DNA from: Eggerthellaceae bacterium
Lineage (GTDB): Bacteria; Actinomycetota; Coriobacteriia; Coriobacteriales; Eggerthellaceae
Assembly (NCBI GenBank): GCA_017432445.1
Contig: JAFRJC010000094.1
Location: 1-61,237 of the forward strand
Length of the DNA: 61,237 nt
Direction of reading: 5' to 3'
Part shown: positions 23,862-33,638 of the stretch, piece by piece
Layout: each line of letters starts with the position of its first letter
Numbering within the stretch: the first letter of the stretch is position 1
The notes under the pieces: generated by a model
Databases searched by the model: none
Told to the model about the DNA's origin: nothing
Seen by the model: the letters and a program-made list of their open reading frames with translations, nothing else
Position numbers and translations under genes: made by a program

Positions 23862-26276
23862 TTACTTCACCTTCTCGACTTGGACCAAATTGGTATGGGC
23901 CGGAATCGCCTTGGCCAGAGGTGACGGATGCGAATTCGTCAGCGTGTTGATGCACGAGCCGACGTCAACGCCGTTGCCGTTGTCCTCAAACCAATAGCCC
24001 TGCCCCATGGCAGTAACGCCGGGCATGATGCGGTCTGTGACCTTGGCCTGCACTTCCATGCGACCAAACTCGTTGAACACCTGAACCGTGTCATCGTTTT
24101 CGATGCCGCGTTCCTTGGCGTCTTCGGTGTTGATCCAGAAGCGCTTCATGTTGGCCTTCTGAAGAACGTCGATGGCGACAAAAGACGAGTGAGCATGGCC
24201 GCGCTCGTGGAAACCGACCATTTGAAGCGGGTAATCCTTGCGGCGAGGATCGCTGTAGCCCCATTCCGATTCGGGAACGTAAATGGGAATCGGGCTGATG
24301 ACGTCGCCTTCCTCAAGCACCCAAGATTCGCTGAGATTGGCCAGTTTCTGGCTGTAGACCTCGATCTTTCCCGACGGCGTAGCCAGCGGATGGCCTGCGG
24401 GGTCCTCGCGCCAATCTTTGTAGGCAATCGAACCGCCGTCTTTGTGCAGGCGGCGATACACGCCCATTTCCTTCATTTCTTCCCACTCGGGCAGCTTGGC
24501 ATCGCTTTCGCGTGCCGTGTTGTAGATCTTCTCGAGCCAGCCCTCTTCGTCGAGACCTTGCGTGAAGTCTTCTTCCACACCCATCTTCTGCGCGAGGAGC
24601 TTGAGGCTCTGGTACAGCGATATGCGCTCGAACTTCGGCTCGGTACATGCAGTGCCGAGTATGGCATAGCCCATGTTGCCGCAATACTCGCCAACAGCGA
24701 AACTCGGCTGCTCGGATGGCATGAGGTCAGGCAGCAGGATGTCAGCGTATTTCGCAGAATCCGTCATCATGGTTTCCCATACGACGATCATCTCGCACAG
24801 GCTCTCGTCGCCTAGAACTTTATGGCTGCGATTGATGTTTCCATGCTGATTTGTAAGGCTGTTACCACCATGGCTGAACAGAAGCTTAATCGGCTGAAGC
24901 AGCTTGTCGCCACCTTTGAGATTCGCTGTCTTTTTCGTAATCTTGGTAAAGTCTTCGATAGCGTCGATGTACATGAACGTCGGAACCGTGAACGGAACGC
25001 CGTTGACGCCTTTGGGAACCGACACGCCCTTGATCGTATCAGCGCCGAACATGAAGCCCGTGCCCACGCCACTCTTGCCAGGACCGCCGAGCAGCACCGA
25101 AAGCATGCAGATGGCGCGTACGGTTTGCTCACCGTTCTGCTGGCGCTGGGGTCCAAGACCTTGCATGATGAAGCAAGGATCGGTATTGGCGATTTCATTC
25201 GCCAAATCCTCGATGACCTTAACCGGGATACCCGTAATCGGGCTTGCCCACTCGGGGGTCTTCGCGGTGCCGTCAGGACCTTCACCCAGGATGTGGCTCT
25301 TGTAGTCGCTTTTAGCTGGAGCGGTTATGGGAAGGGTCTTCTCGTCGTAGCCGATGCAATAGTTGTCCAGGAACTCCTGGTCAACTTTGTTCTCCTTGAT
25401 GAGCACGTATGCGATGGCTTGGGCAAGCGCCGCATCGGTGCCCGGACGGATGGGAATCCACTGGTCGGCACGGATGCCCGCAGTCGCCGAGAAGCGAGGG
25501 TCGATGACGATAACTTTCGCTCCGCCCTTTTCAAGAGCATTCGTGATCTGGTAGCAGTCGCCGGCACCGCCGAGCTTATTGCTTATATGGTTGTCACCGA
25601 ACATGACGCACAGCTTCGCATTTGCCAAGTCAGCCGTCGAGTTGTTCTTGCGATCGCCATACATATAGGGCACGGCATCGCGCGCTTGGGCCATGCTATA
25701 GCCGCCCGACTGATTGACGTAACCGCCCAGGCAGTTGCAGAACCTTCCCAGGAAGTCAGAGATGTTCTGGGCCTTGACGCCGCTGGCGGGTGCGATCATA
25801 ACCGCCTCAGGACCGTATTGGTCGAGCACGCTCTGGTACTTGTTGGCGATCAGGTCAATTGCCTCTTCCCAGCTGATGCGCTCGAACTCGCCGCTTCCGC
25901 GCTTACCCGTGCGCTTCATCGGGTACTTGAGGCGATCGGGATGGTTGATCCAACGGCGCATGGAGCGACCGCGCTGGCAGGCGCGAATCTGATGATCTCC
26001 GAATTCGTCATTTCCCGTATTGTCGGTCTCTACGCGAATGACCTCGTCGTCCTTCGTCACCACGCGCAGAGCGCAGCGGCCATAGCAGTTCGGCGAGCAA
26101 TGCGCCCAGGTTATCTTCTCTTCTGATGAGGCCTGCTTCGAACCGCCGCTTGACTCTGATTTCTCGTAAAACGACGCACCGCAGCCGGACATGCCAAGCG
26201 AGGCAAGCGCCCCAGCGCATGCGACTGCGGAGACGAAGGAACGACGACTCATCCCTTCAGAAAACTGCTTACTCAC
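23862..26276 (-). CDS. DMSO reductase family molybdopterin oxidoreductase, catalytic subunit
   Basis: The 804-residue protein starts with GTG behind GAGAGGGGG. A Tat signal (MSRRSFVSAV) is followed by a lipobox-like GMSGC at about residue 32, so it may be exported as a lipoprotein. The N-terminal CSPNCYGRC begins a [4Fe-4S] site, followed by the molybdopterin-binding domains and a C-terminal cofactor-binding domain. The organisation is catalytic subunit, DmsB-like subunit, TorD chaperone. The terminal acceptor could be a sulfoxide, an N-oxide or another small molecule; the sequence alone does not decide. Confidence 0.92.
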   Translation of the reverse strand: MSKQFSEGMSRRSFVSAVACAGALASLGMSGCGASFYEKSESSGGSKQASSEEKITWAHCSPNCYGRCALRVVTKDDEVIRVETDNTGNDEFGDHQIRACQRGRSMRRWINHPDRLKYPMKRTGKRGSGEFERISWEEAIDLIANKYQSVLDQYGPEAVMIAPASGVKAQNISDFLGRFCNCLGGYVNQSGGYSMAQARDAVPYMYGDRKNNSTADLANAKLCVMFGDNHISNKLGGAGDCYQITNALEKGGAKVIVIDPRFSATAGIRADQWIPIRPGTDAALAQAIAYVLIKENKVDQEFLDNYCIGYDEKTLPITAPAKSDYKSHILGEGPDGTAKTPEWASPITGIPVKVIEDLANEIANTDPCFIMQGLGPQRQQNGEQTVRAICMLSVLLGGPGKSGVGTGFMFGADTIKGVSVPKGVNGVPFTVPTFMYIDAIEDFTKITKKTANLKGGDKLLQPIKLLFSHGGNSLTNQHGNINRSHKVLGDESLCEMIVVWETMMTDSAKYADILLPDLMPSEQPSFAVGEYCGNMGYAILGTACTEPKFERISLYQSLKLLAQKMGVEEDFTQGLDEEGWLEKIYNTARESDAKLPEWEEMKEMGVYRRLHKDGGSIAYKDWREDPAGHPLATPSGKIEVYSQKLANLSESWVLEEGDVISPIPIYVPESEWGYSDPRRKDYPLQMVGFHERGHAHSSFVAIDVLQKANMKRFWINTEDAKERGIENDDTVQVFNEFGRMEVQAKVTDRIMPGVTAMGQGYWFEDNGNGVDVGSCINTLTNSHPSPLAKAIPAHTNLVQVEKVK

Positions 26277-26869
26277 AGTTCCCCCTCTCGTTATTCAATT
26301 TTGAAATGAGTCCGACCAGCACACGTATGCTTGCAGATGGAACAATGCGTATACCGAGCCGATTGATGCCGCGCGCAGACCGCAGCAAGAAGAATTGCCA
26401 TCACCTGGGAGCTATGTAGCAGAAACTCCTTCTGATGGCCAAAAGATTTTAGCACGGACACCATCGGGCGTCTACGCGAGATCGGCAAAGCCGTCTGATT
26501 AAACGGTCTGAGCGCGAATCGCCCTGAAAGCCTCCCGCCTGCCTTGGATTCGACAGACGTTTTTTCCTATGAGAAAGGAAACCATTTTTGAATAAGAAAG
26601 CCGCTCATTCCAAACTATGCACTCTCAATCACGCTTTGTGCTATATTCCATGTACGGCATTAGATTCTGCGTTCTCATGCCGGTTAACAGTCCGTGCTCA
26701 TTCTGCTTCAGCCGGACAGCAAAAACGCCATCGATTGCGATGACGCGCTTTTTGCCTAGCATCGTCGATTCTGCAATCCAGACTCAGCTAGCCGCAAACA
26801 CATATGGAATTGTCGGCTCCACCTCTTTCTGCAAGCTCTTGCGAGCTGACGCGTACATTAGGAGGGCAC
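26277..26869. other. 593-base region between divergent reductase operon and transglutaminase-rhodanese gene
   Basis: No supported gene lies here. The region must contain the promoters of both divergent units. Some AT-rich stretches occur near 26560-26640. I saw no riboswitch consensus and no clear long inverted repeat. Confidence 0.5.
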
Positions 26870-28546
26870 ATGATCCGTATTCAGACCAAGAATTCCAGGC
26901 TCGCCATCCTGGCGGTCGGTTTTTTCTCGATGCTATTGGCTATGAGCCTCACGGCGTGCGGCGGTTCGGCAAGTTCAGCTTCGTCCGCCGCCGAATCGGC
27001 TGCCTCTGAAGCCGCCTCCGCCGCTTCCGAGGCCGCATCCGAAGCAGCGTCTGCCGCATCCGAGGCGGCATCCGAGGCTGCGTCTGCCGCATCCGCGGCG
27101 GCTGAAAGCGCTTCGTCGGCTGCTTCCGAAGCAGCCGAGAGCACAGCGCCGGCTGAGGCGAAGACCCAGAGCGGCACCGTCACCACGACCATCGATATGA
27201 CCAAATACGACCAGGGAAAAGTAGTGCGCGTGTGGGTTCCCGTCGCAACTGACGGCGACTACCAGACCGTCACTGACGACGCCATCGTTGCAGACAGCGC
27301 GACCACGGCCCAGATGAACGAGGATGCTGCCGGCAACAAGATGGCCTACATCGAGTGGGATGCCGCCGCCGACCCTGCCAGCCGCATTGCAACCGTCTCC
27401 TTCCATGCCACCAGAACCGAAGCGCTGCGCCCCGAGATCAAGGAAGAGGGCGAGGTTCCCGCCGATATCGCCAAGACGTTCCTTGGCAGCTCCAAGATGG
27501 TAGCTGCCGACGACCCCGAAGTCGTCGCCCTTGCCCAGGAAATCACTAAGGACCAGGCCACGTACGAGGGCAAAGCGCGCGCCGTCTATGACTGGATCTA
27601 CGAGAACATGGAGCGCGACAACGACGTCGTCGGCTGTGGCGACGGCGATGTGTGCCGCCTTATCTCCGAAGACCAGCGTGCTGGCAAGTGCACCGATATC
27701 AACTCCATGTTCGTCGCGCTTTGCCGCGCTGCGGGCGTCCCCGCCACCGAGATGTTCGGCATCCGCATGAACGCCGATGACATCACGGGCAACCAGCACT
27801 GCTGGTGCGAGTTCTACGTTCCCGGCACGGGCTGGGTCCCTGCCGACCCGGCAGACGTCCTGAAAGCCGTCCTGAACGACCAGCTCGACAAAGCTTCCGA
27901 CGAGGCTCTGGCAAAGAAGGAATACTACTGGGGTCAGTGGGACGAGAAACGCGTCGAGTACTCGCAAGGCCGCGATCTCACGCTCGAGCCGGCTCAAGCT
28001 GGCGCCGAACTCAATGACTTCGGCTATCCGTATGCCGAGGTTGATGGCGAAGTCATCGATTTCTACAAGCCCGCTGAGTTCGTTTACTCAATCGCGTTCG
28101 TCTCGGATGCAGCCGCTGAAGCCAAGGCCTACGCAAGCGGCATCGAGGTCAAAGACACTGAAGTCGAGAAGCAGAACATGGCTGCCGACGACCTGCTGAA
28201 AGCCATCGAAGATCAAGACGACAGCATCATCATCGTCGACCTTCGCAATGCCGATGACGTCAAGGCGAGCACCATCGAGGGTTCTATTGCCGCGAGCATG
28301 CAGAAGGCCGTTGAAGAAGGCGACTACGTAGATGCCGTCGCAAACCTCGCTTATGCTCTCAAGGGCGCAACTGGCTCCGAGACAGGTGCCGACAAGAAGA
28401 TCGTCCTCATGTGCTACACGGGCAACAAGTACGCTCAGGCTGCCACTAACGCCCTGAACGCAATGGGCGCTGACATGGCTAACGTGTTCACGCTTGAAGG
28501 TGGAGCGAAGGGCTGGGCCGAAGCCGGCAAGCCGATGACCTCCTAG
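26870..28546 (+). CDS. Lipoprotein with transglutaminase-like and C-terminal rhodanese domains
   Basis: The 558-residue protein starts at the ATG at 26870, behind a strong AGGAGGGCAC, and has a lipobox (SLTAC, Cys 30). A low-complexity Ala/Ser/Glu linker covers about residues 33-95. A sandwich plus transglutaminase-like unit resembles those at 20443-22554, with Cys in GKCTDINS (about 274), His in NQHCW (310) and Asp in ADPADV (326). A rhodanese domain ends the protein, with an active loop CYTGNKYA (Cys about 515). Rhodaneses carry persulfide or selenide sulfur on that cysteine. The fusion is unusual. It lies upstream of the TVP38/selenium run. Confidence 0.82.
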   Translation: MIRIQTKNSRLAILAVGFFSMLLAMSLTACGGSASSASSAAESAASEAASAASEAASEAASAASEAASEAASAASAAAESASSAASEAAESTAPAEAKTQSGTVTTTIDMTKYDQGKVVRVWVPVATDGDYQTVTDDAIVADSATTAQMNEDAAGNKMAYIEWDAAADPASRIATVSFHATRTEALRPEIKEEGEVPADIAKTFLGSSKMVAADDPEVVALAQEITKDQATYEGKARAVYDWIYENMERDNDVVGCGDGDVCRLISEDQRAGKCTDINSMFVALCRAAGVPATEMFGIRMNADDITGNQHCWCEFYVPGTGWVPADPADVLKAVLNDQLDKASDEALAKKEYYWGQWDEKRVEYSQGRDLTLEPAQAGAELNDFGYPYAEVDGEVIDFYKPAEFVYSIAFVSDAAAEAKAYASGIEVKDTEVEKQNMAADDLLKAIEDQDDSIIIVDLRNADDVKASTIEGSIAASMQKAVEEGDYVDAVANLAYALKGATGSETGADKKIVLMCYTGNKYAQAATNALNAMGADMANVFTLEGGAKGWAEAGKPMTS

Positions 28547-28569
28547 CGTATAACACCATATCGCATCGC

Positions 28570-28598
28570 AGGGTGCCGCTCCATCGGAGCGGCACCCT
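28570..28598 (+). terminator. Terminator-like hairpin after the transglutaminase-rhodanese gene
   Basis: A perfect 13-bp stem (AGGGTGCCGCTCC with its complement) and 3-base loop follow 23 bases after the stop. No T run follows. Confidence 0.65.
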
Positions 28599-28694
28599 CT
28601 CCCGCTTCACGGGTAGCTGACACTTGCGGCATGAACAACGTCCGCATTTCATCGACGCGCTTGGCAGCACCGCTTAGCTATTACGGAGTAGTTC

Positions 28695-29510
28695 GTGGGC
28701 ACTCATCCAAAACGAGAAACTATTGAGGACATCCTCCCGGCCGATACACAAATCGATTCCGATCAGGACAAATACAACCGGACAAAGCGTACGGTACGTT
28801 GGATCACGCTTGGCGCGATTATCGCACTCGTCCTTGCATGCACCCTCATCCCCAGCTGGCGCCAATCGATAGGCTATATTTTCGCCCTGTTATCTTCTGG
28901 CGACATCAACGCCGTCGTTGAATACCTGCGTTCGTTCGGCCCGCTTGCCGCTGCGGTTTCTGCAGCACTTATGGTTTTGCAAAGCTTGGCAGCACCAATT
29001 CCTGCTTTCGTCATCACGTTGTCGAATGCAGTGGTATTCGGATGGTGGCAAGGAGCTATCCTCTCGTGGTCGTCGGCTATGCTCGGCGCAACGCTCTGCT
29101 TCTTCATCGCCCGCATCCTCGGCCGCGATGCCGTGGCACATTTCGTCACGAAAGGCACCCTGCAAACCATCGACAAATTCTTCGAGAAGTTCGGCGCTCA
29201 TGCGATCCTCATCTGCCGTTTGCTTCCCTTCGTATCATTCGATTACGTGAGCTATGCGGCAGGCCTCACGGGTATGAGCTTCCTGAAATTCATCGTCGCA
29301 ACGGGCATCGGCCAACTGCCGGCAACCATTGTGTATTCTTACGTAGGAGGCACGCTCACCGGAGGCGCCCAAATGCTGATGATGGGGTTGCTCATCGCTT
29401 TTTCAGCATTTATCCTCGGCGTCATCATCTACCAGGTCTTCAAAAGCCGCAACGCAGATCTGATGGAAGAAGGCGAATCCACGCCCGATAAGCCGGCAGA
29501 AGAGGCCTGA
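28695..29510 (+). CDS. TVP38/TMEM64 (DedA-like) membrane protein 1
   Basis: The 271-residue product begins at a GTG behind ACGGAG and has about five or six hydrophobic segments. It matches the TVP38/TMEM64 or SNARE-associated (VTT domain) family, with LPFVSFDYVSYAAGLTGM in the conserved loop. Bacterial members are thought to move lipids or small solutes, and their role is not settled. The stop overlaps the next start (TGATG), so the two are translated together. It begins the run that leads to the selenium genes. Confidence 0.85.
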   Translation: MGTHPKRETIEDILPADTQIDSDQDKYNRTKRTVRWITLGAIIALVLACTLIPSWRQSIGYIFALLSSGDINAVVEYLRSFGPLAAAVSAALMVLQSLAAPIPAFVITLSNAVVFGWWQGAILSWSSAMLGATLCFFIARILGRDAVAHFVTKGTLQTIDKFFEKFGAHAILICRLLPFVSFDYVSYAAGLTGMSFLKFIVATGIGQLPATIVYSYVGGTLTGGAQMLMMGLLIAFSAFILGVIIYQVFKSRNADLMEEGESTPDKPAEEA

Positions 29511-30175
29511 TGAAGAACGTCAAGGTCTGGATATTCGTCGCCATCGTCATCTGCATCCTCATTGCGGATCACTTCTTCTCATGGTCGACATGGATTGCAA
29601 GCGGCGAACTTTCGCGCATGCTGGAATCCCTTGTAAACCAGAATCTTACGCTCGCATGTTTGACCTACGTTGCCGTTGCGATTGTCGGTAGCGTAGTCCT
29701 GGCGCTTCCAGGCGTGCTGTTCGCGCTGGCGGCTGGCGCGATATTCGGACCCGTTCTCGGAACGCTGCTCTGCTGGCTTTCCATGTCAATCGGGGCATGG
29801 GGCTCCTTTATCGTCGGACGCTACTTCCTCAAGGACGCCCTCAAACCCAAACTCGCCCAAAACAAGCTTCTTAACAGGTTCCTTTTCGAAGGCGCCGATA
29901 GAAACGATGTATTTGTGCTCGCGGTGACACGACTTGTACCCCTTTTCCCCTTCAACTTGCAGAACTTTGCCTATGGCGTTACCGATATACAATTTGCCCC
30001 CTATGCCCTGTATTCAGCATTGTTCATACTGCCTGGTACTGCTGCCTACACGATTGGCGCAGCGGGAATCGTCGACGATGAGAACCGTATCGTCTGCATC
30101 GCTATCGCCCTCTTGCTCCTCGCGTTCTCGTTTGGAGTAGCGTGGTTCTTGAAGAGGAAGGCGGGCATCTCGTGA
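29510..30175 (+). CDS. TVP38/TMEM64 (DedA-like) membrane protein 2
   Basis: The 221-residue protein is a second VTT-domain membrane protein. It has LALPGVLFALAAGAIFGPVLGT, and the loop TRLVPLFPFNLQNFAYG in the place of the matching loop in protein 1. It overlaps its upstream neighbour by one base and the next gene by four (GTGA). The tight overlap suggests stoichiometric expression with the CCG protein. Confidence 0.88.
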   Translation: MKNVKVWIFVAIVICILIADHFFSWSTWIASGELSRMLESLVNQNLTLACLTYVAVAIVGSVVLALPGVLFALAAGAIFGPVLGTLLCWLSMSIGAWGSFIVGRYFLKDALKPKLAQNKLLNRFLFEGADRNDVFVLAVTRLVPLFPFNLQNFAYGVTDIQFAPYALYSALFILPGTAAYTIGAAGIVDDENRIVCIAIALLLLAFSFGVAWFLKRKAGIS

Positions 30176-30945
30176 ACATCGCCAGGCTGCTCAGCGTCGC
30201 CGAACATACGCACTATCCGTTCAAGTCCTATCCTCACAAGGCGTGCCACACAATTCTGTTTCCCGGATGTGCCTTCCCTTCGCAATTTCCACGAACGATG
30301 GATGCGCTGTCGCAGCTCTGCCACGATGCCGGTATTGGCGTTGCCTATGATTGCTGTGGAAGCCCGCTGGCGGGTTTCGGAAAAGCGAAGAGCGCCCAGC
30401 GCGTGCTCGACAACCTTAACCGTCGCTTCAAACAGCTCGGATGCGAGCGTATCGTGCTCGTGTGCCCAAATTGCCATGCCTTCCTGAAGGGCCAGCTTGA
30501 CTGCGAACTCATCGACATCTTCGACCTCCTCGAAGAGCTGGAGGTCGAAGATGTCGGCGAGTTCGGCACTGGGAGACTGTTCATTCCCTGCTCCGACAGG
30601 AAAGAACATGCAACCGAAGAGAAGCTGCGTATGCGCTGCGATCTCTCAAGTGTCATCACGCTTGAGGATGCGCCTTGCTGCGGGCTTCGCCCCGATCTGG
30701 CTAACAAGGGCGCCGACTACTCGACGCGCCTGGGGAGAAAAGCCCTCGAACAGGCTGGGGGCGAGCGCATCTACACGTATTGCGCGTCATGCGCCGGCCA
30801 GTTCTCGCGTCTGGGCTTTGCTGATTGCCGCCACATCGTCTCGATACAGCTCGGTATAGACGAGCAGCCTGATTCAGGCCACGCCCTTGCCAACAGGGCA
30901 AGGCGAAAGTTCGATCGAAACACAAACCCGATTGAAAGCGGGTAG
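30172..30945 (+). CDS. CCG-domain (heterodisulfide reductase-related) cysteine-rich protein
   Basis: The 257-residue protein starts with GTG inside the stop of the preceding gene, with AGGAAGGCGGGC upstream. It contains two cysteine-rich half-sites of the CCG type: PGCAFPS...DCCGSPL with CPNC, and DAPCCGLRPDL with YCASC. In HdrB and GlpC-like proteins such sites hold iron-sulfur clusters or bind electron-transfer partners. It is probably cytoplasmic. Its function within this cluster of sugar-transferase and selenium genes is unknown. Confidence 0.78.
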   Translation: MNIARLLSVAEHTHYPFKSYPHKACHTILFPGCAFPSQFPRTMDALSQLCHDAGIGVAYDCCGSPLAGFGKAKSAQRVLDNLNRRFKQLGCERIVLVCPNCHAFLKGQLDCELIDIFDLLEELEVEDVGEFGTGRLFIPCSDRKEHATEEKLRMRCDLSSVITLEDAPCCGLRPDLANKGADYSTRLGRKALEQAGGERIYTYCASCAGQFSRLGFADCRHIVSIQLGIDEQPDSGHALANRARRKFDRNTNPIESG

Positions 30946-30948
30946 GCA

Positions 30949-31638
30949 ATGAGGCTTTCTGTCATAATTCCCACCCTCGACGAAGAGGAGGCTCTGCCCG
31001 CTTTTCTCGAGTCAATCGCACAATGGAACTGCGTCGATGAGGTGCTGTTCGCTGATGGAGGAAGCCATGACGCAACGATTGCCCTGCTGCGAGGGTACAC
31101 CGTGGTTTCCGGAGCGCAAGGCCGTGGCGCGCAATGCCGGCTTGGCGCGCAGCAGGCCAAAGGAGATGCGCTCGTGTTCGTGCACGCGGATTCTATCGTG
31201 CCACCAGATTCCATGCAAGCCATACGCGATGCGCTTGAGACGGGTGCGCAATGGGGCTGCCTAACGCTTCGCTTTGACGACGGTTCCTTGGGTATGCGCA
31301 TAGGCGCCTGGGGTTCGAACATTCGCGTACGACTCACAGGCATCCCTTTCGGCGATCAGGTCATGTTCATGACGCGCTCCGCTTACAAAAGCGTTGACGG
31401 AATGCCCGCGATTCCCGTCATGGAAGACTACGAGCTATCCCGTCGTCTTAGAGCTTTATCGTGGCCGCGCCAGCTTCCTCAAAAGGTGTTCACCTCCGCG
31501 CGCAGGTTCAACGACGGCGGCATACTCCGGGTTATGGCGCAGATGCGCTACCTGCGTCACTTATATCGCAAAGGGGTTGACCCCGATGAGCTTGCGCGCA
31601 GGTACAGAAGCGAACGGAGGCCCGCCCATGGAGCCTAA
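30949..31638 (+). CDS. TIGR04283-like family 2 glycosyltransferase
   Basis: The 229-residue protein has the GT-A fold pattern: SVIIPTLDEEEALPAFLES, then FADGGSHD (the nucleotide-binding DxD-like site) and MEDYELSRRLR near the C-terminus. Members of TIGR04283 occur in arsenosugar biosynthesis operons, usually with TIGR04282 and a radical SAM enzyme. Here both partners follow. The donor and acceptor are not known. Confidence 0.85.
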   Translation: MRLSVIIPTLDEEEALPAFLESIAQWNCVDEVLFADGGSHDATIALLRGYTVVSGAQGRGAQCRLGAQQAKGDALVFVHADSIVPPDSMQAIRDALETGAQWGCLTLRFDDGSLGMRIGAWGSNIRVRLTGIPFGDQVMFMTRSAYKSVDGMPAIPVMEDYELSRRLRALSWPRQLPQKVFTSARRFNDGGILRVMAQMRYLRHLYRKGVDPDELARRYRSERRPAHGA

Positions 31639-32425
31639 TAGGACCTGCGCGCACATCCTGTTTTCTCGCATTCCCGTGCCCGGCAAGGTCAAAACCCGCC
31701 TGGAACCAGCGCTTTCAGCCGAACAGTGCGCGGCTTTCCAAGAAGCCCTCATCGTCGATACCGCTCTGAAGCTGCTCAAACTCGACCACACCATGATGTT
31801 CTGCTATGCAGACGAGGAGGAGCCCGCAAACGATAGCGGTCGCTATTTCGATGAATTGTACCGCTGTCTGCATTCGACCAGCCCCGGTGAAAGTCGAGTT
31901 GTCGCCTATCCTCAAAGGGGCGCTGATCTCGGTGAACGCATGTCCAACGCAATCGCTGATGCTTTCATGACAGGAGCAAATGCCTGCTTGCTCCTGGGAA
32001 GCGACCTGCCTTACATTATGCCGTCCGACATCGCCAGAGCCGAACAGCTTCTTGCCGATGTCGATATCGTGTTTGGCCCCTCGCCCGACGGTGGCTATTG
32101 GCTTGTGGGCATGAAAGAGCCGTTTCCCGAATTGTTCGTAAACGGGCGATACGGTCAAGGCGATGTACTCAAACAAGCTCTTGTAATCTGCAGACGTCAT
32201 GGCAAGACGGTTGCGTTTGCCCCATCATCATCGGATGTCGACAATCCTCAAGATTTCGAGCTGTTGCGCAGCCGTATCTCAGCAGGAGACGCTCGAATTG
32301 GTCCACACACTAAACAAATCGTCGTAAAACTGTTCGGCGGGATACCGAAGATGCAGCTTGCCTTCCCATCTCAAATCCCTCAAACCCCACATGGTATTAT
32401 GGGTGATAGAACATATACTTTCTAA
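31628..32425 (+). CDS. TIGR04282-like (DUF2064) glycosyltransferase/nucleotidyl transferase
   Basis: The 265-residue protein starts at the ATG at 31628, 11 bases inside the preceding gene. It shows the family opening SRIPVPGKVKTRL, then LLGSDLPYI and GPSPDGGYWLVG. DUF2064 proteins have a nucleotide-diphospho-sugar transferase fold. Overlap with the TIGR04283 gene is the usual arrangement for this pair. A C-terminal extension of about 50 residues is not obviously part of the fold. Confidence 0.85.
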   Translation: MEPNRTCAHILFSRIPVPGKVKTRLEPALSAEQCAAFQEALIVDTALKLLKLDHTMMFCYADEEEPANDSGRYFDELYRCLHSTSPGESRVVAYPQRGADLGERMSNAIADAFMTGANACLLLGSDLPYIMPSDIARAEQLLADVDIVFGPSPDGGYWLVGMKEPFPELFVNGRYGQGDVLKQALVICRRHGKTVAFAPSSSDVDNPQDFELLRSRISAGDARIGPHTKQIVVKLFGGIPKMQLAFPSQIPQTPHGIMGDRTYTF

Positions 32426-32443
32426 ACAGCAGAGGAGGACAGC

Positions 32444-33337
32444 ATGGAGTATGAGGGCCGCATTTGCCGCACGCCGGGAGAACGCAGCGCGTTCAAGCTA
32501 CCCGTCTCCGTTGGATGCCCGTACAACGCATGCGCGTTCTGCGATTTGTTCAAGGACCTTCGCTACCGCGAGCTGCCTCTCGACCAGATTGAAGCCGAAC
32601 TCGTTCGCGTGCGCGATGTCGGAGGAGCCCCCGAGCGCATCATGCTCGGTGACGGCAATGCGTTCCATGCAAGCTTCGAGCGGTTGCAAACCATTGTCGG
32701 GCTGATCGAAGAACATCTACCCTCTTGCAAGCTCATTTCAAGTGACGCATCCATCCCCTCCATCGCCTCCAAAACCGATGAGCAGCTCGCATGGCTAGCT
32801 GAGCATCACTACACCTTGCTCTACATCGGCATCGAATCGGGGCTTGACGACGTGTTGGCGTTCATGAACAAGGACCACGACAACACCGAATGCCGAGCGC
32901 AGATCGCGCGTTTGCACGATGCTGGAATTCAATATGGCGCGCACATCATGACCGGTGCCGCCGGTGCAGGACGCGGCATAGAGAACGCCCACGCCACCGC
33001 TGCGCTTCTCAACGAGACGCACCCGGTTTCCATATGCAATTTCTCGATGGGCATATCCCCGACGACGCAGCTGGGCAAATGGGTGCGCGAAGGGCGCTTC
33101 GTCCCCGCAACCCGCGAGGAGTGCCTCGAGGAGGAGCGTTCCCTGATCGAGCTTTTGGACGGGTCTCTGCGATTCGAGGGCTTCCACTTCGACTACGATC
33201 GCGAGAAGGTCAACTGCCCCGAATTCACCGCCAACGCTGCCGAGTTCAACGACTACATCACAAATTGGACGCACACGCGCGGCATCCTGCCCGACGATCG
33301 TGAGCGCCTCGTAAGGGAGCTCGAGCTCGCATCATAG
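32444..33337 (+). CDS. Radical SAM protein
   Basis: The 297-residue protein carries the motif CPYNACAFC at about residues 26-34 (CX4CX2C spacing) for a [4Fe-4S] cluster and SAM. Later come GDGNAF and the ESGLDDVL segment typical of the radical SAM barrel. It lacks an obvious auxiliary-cluster domain. It follows the two sugar-transferase genes by 18 bases. In arsenosugar loci the third gene is also a radical SAM enzyme (ArsS), but this one is only loosely similar, so the product is unknown. GAGGAGGACAGC precedes the start. Confidence 0.85.
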   Translation: MEYEGRICRTPGERSAFKLPVSVGCPYNACAFCDLFKDLRYRELPLDQIEAELVRVRDVGGAPERIMLGDGNAFHASFERLQTIVGLIEEHLPSCKLISSDASIPSIASKTDEQLAWLAEHHYTLLYIGIESGLDDVLAFMNKDHDNTECRAQIARLHDAGIQYGAHIMTGAAGAGRGIENAHATAALLNETHPVSICNFSMGISPTTQLGKWVREGRFVPATREECLEEERSLIELLDGSLRFEGFHFDYDREKVNCPEFTANAAEFNDYITNWTHTRGILPDDRERLVRELELAS

Positions 33338-33359
33338 TTTCGCCACCTGACGATGAATA

Positions 33360-33398
33360 GCGAGATGAGTCAGAGGACATACCTCCGACTCATCTCGC
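33360..33398 (+). terminator. Hairpin after the radical SAM gene
   Basis: A 12-bp stem (33360-33371 with 33387-33398) contains an inner GAGG/CCTC pairing. It has no T run, but its position just after the stop suggests a transcript end. Confidence 0.6.
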
Positions 33399-33638
33399 AT
33401 CATAATCTCATTGTCGTCCGCTGACCGATTCCGTTATCGCGTTAAGGGAAATTCGCAATTCTGGTATTCATCTCGAGATAATCGGGGTATCATCTCTTTT
33501 GCATAGTTTGGTCGGGGTTCCGCTTTGATGCATTCTGCGCGCATCTTGAAGTCTCAACCCCGTTCTGCATGCCAATCACGGCACCTATCTGCTATGCGAT
33601 TCTGCACATTTAATTGAATATGACTTCCATCTGCGCCC

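Noticed and set aside
30949..33337. Complete arsenosugar biosynthesis operon
   Set aside because: The two transferases and a radical SAM gene fit, but no arsenite methyltransferase is present and the radical SAM protein is only loosely ArsS-like.
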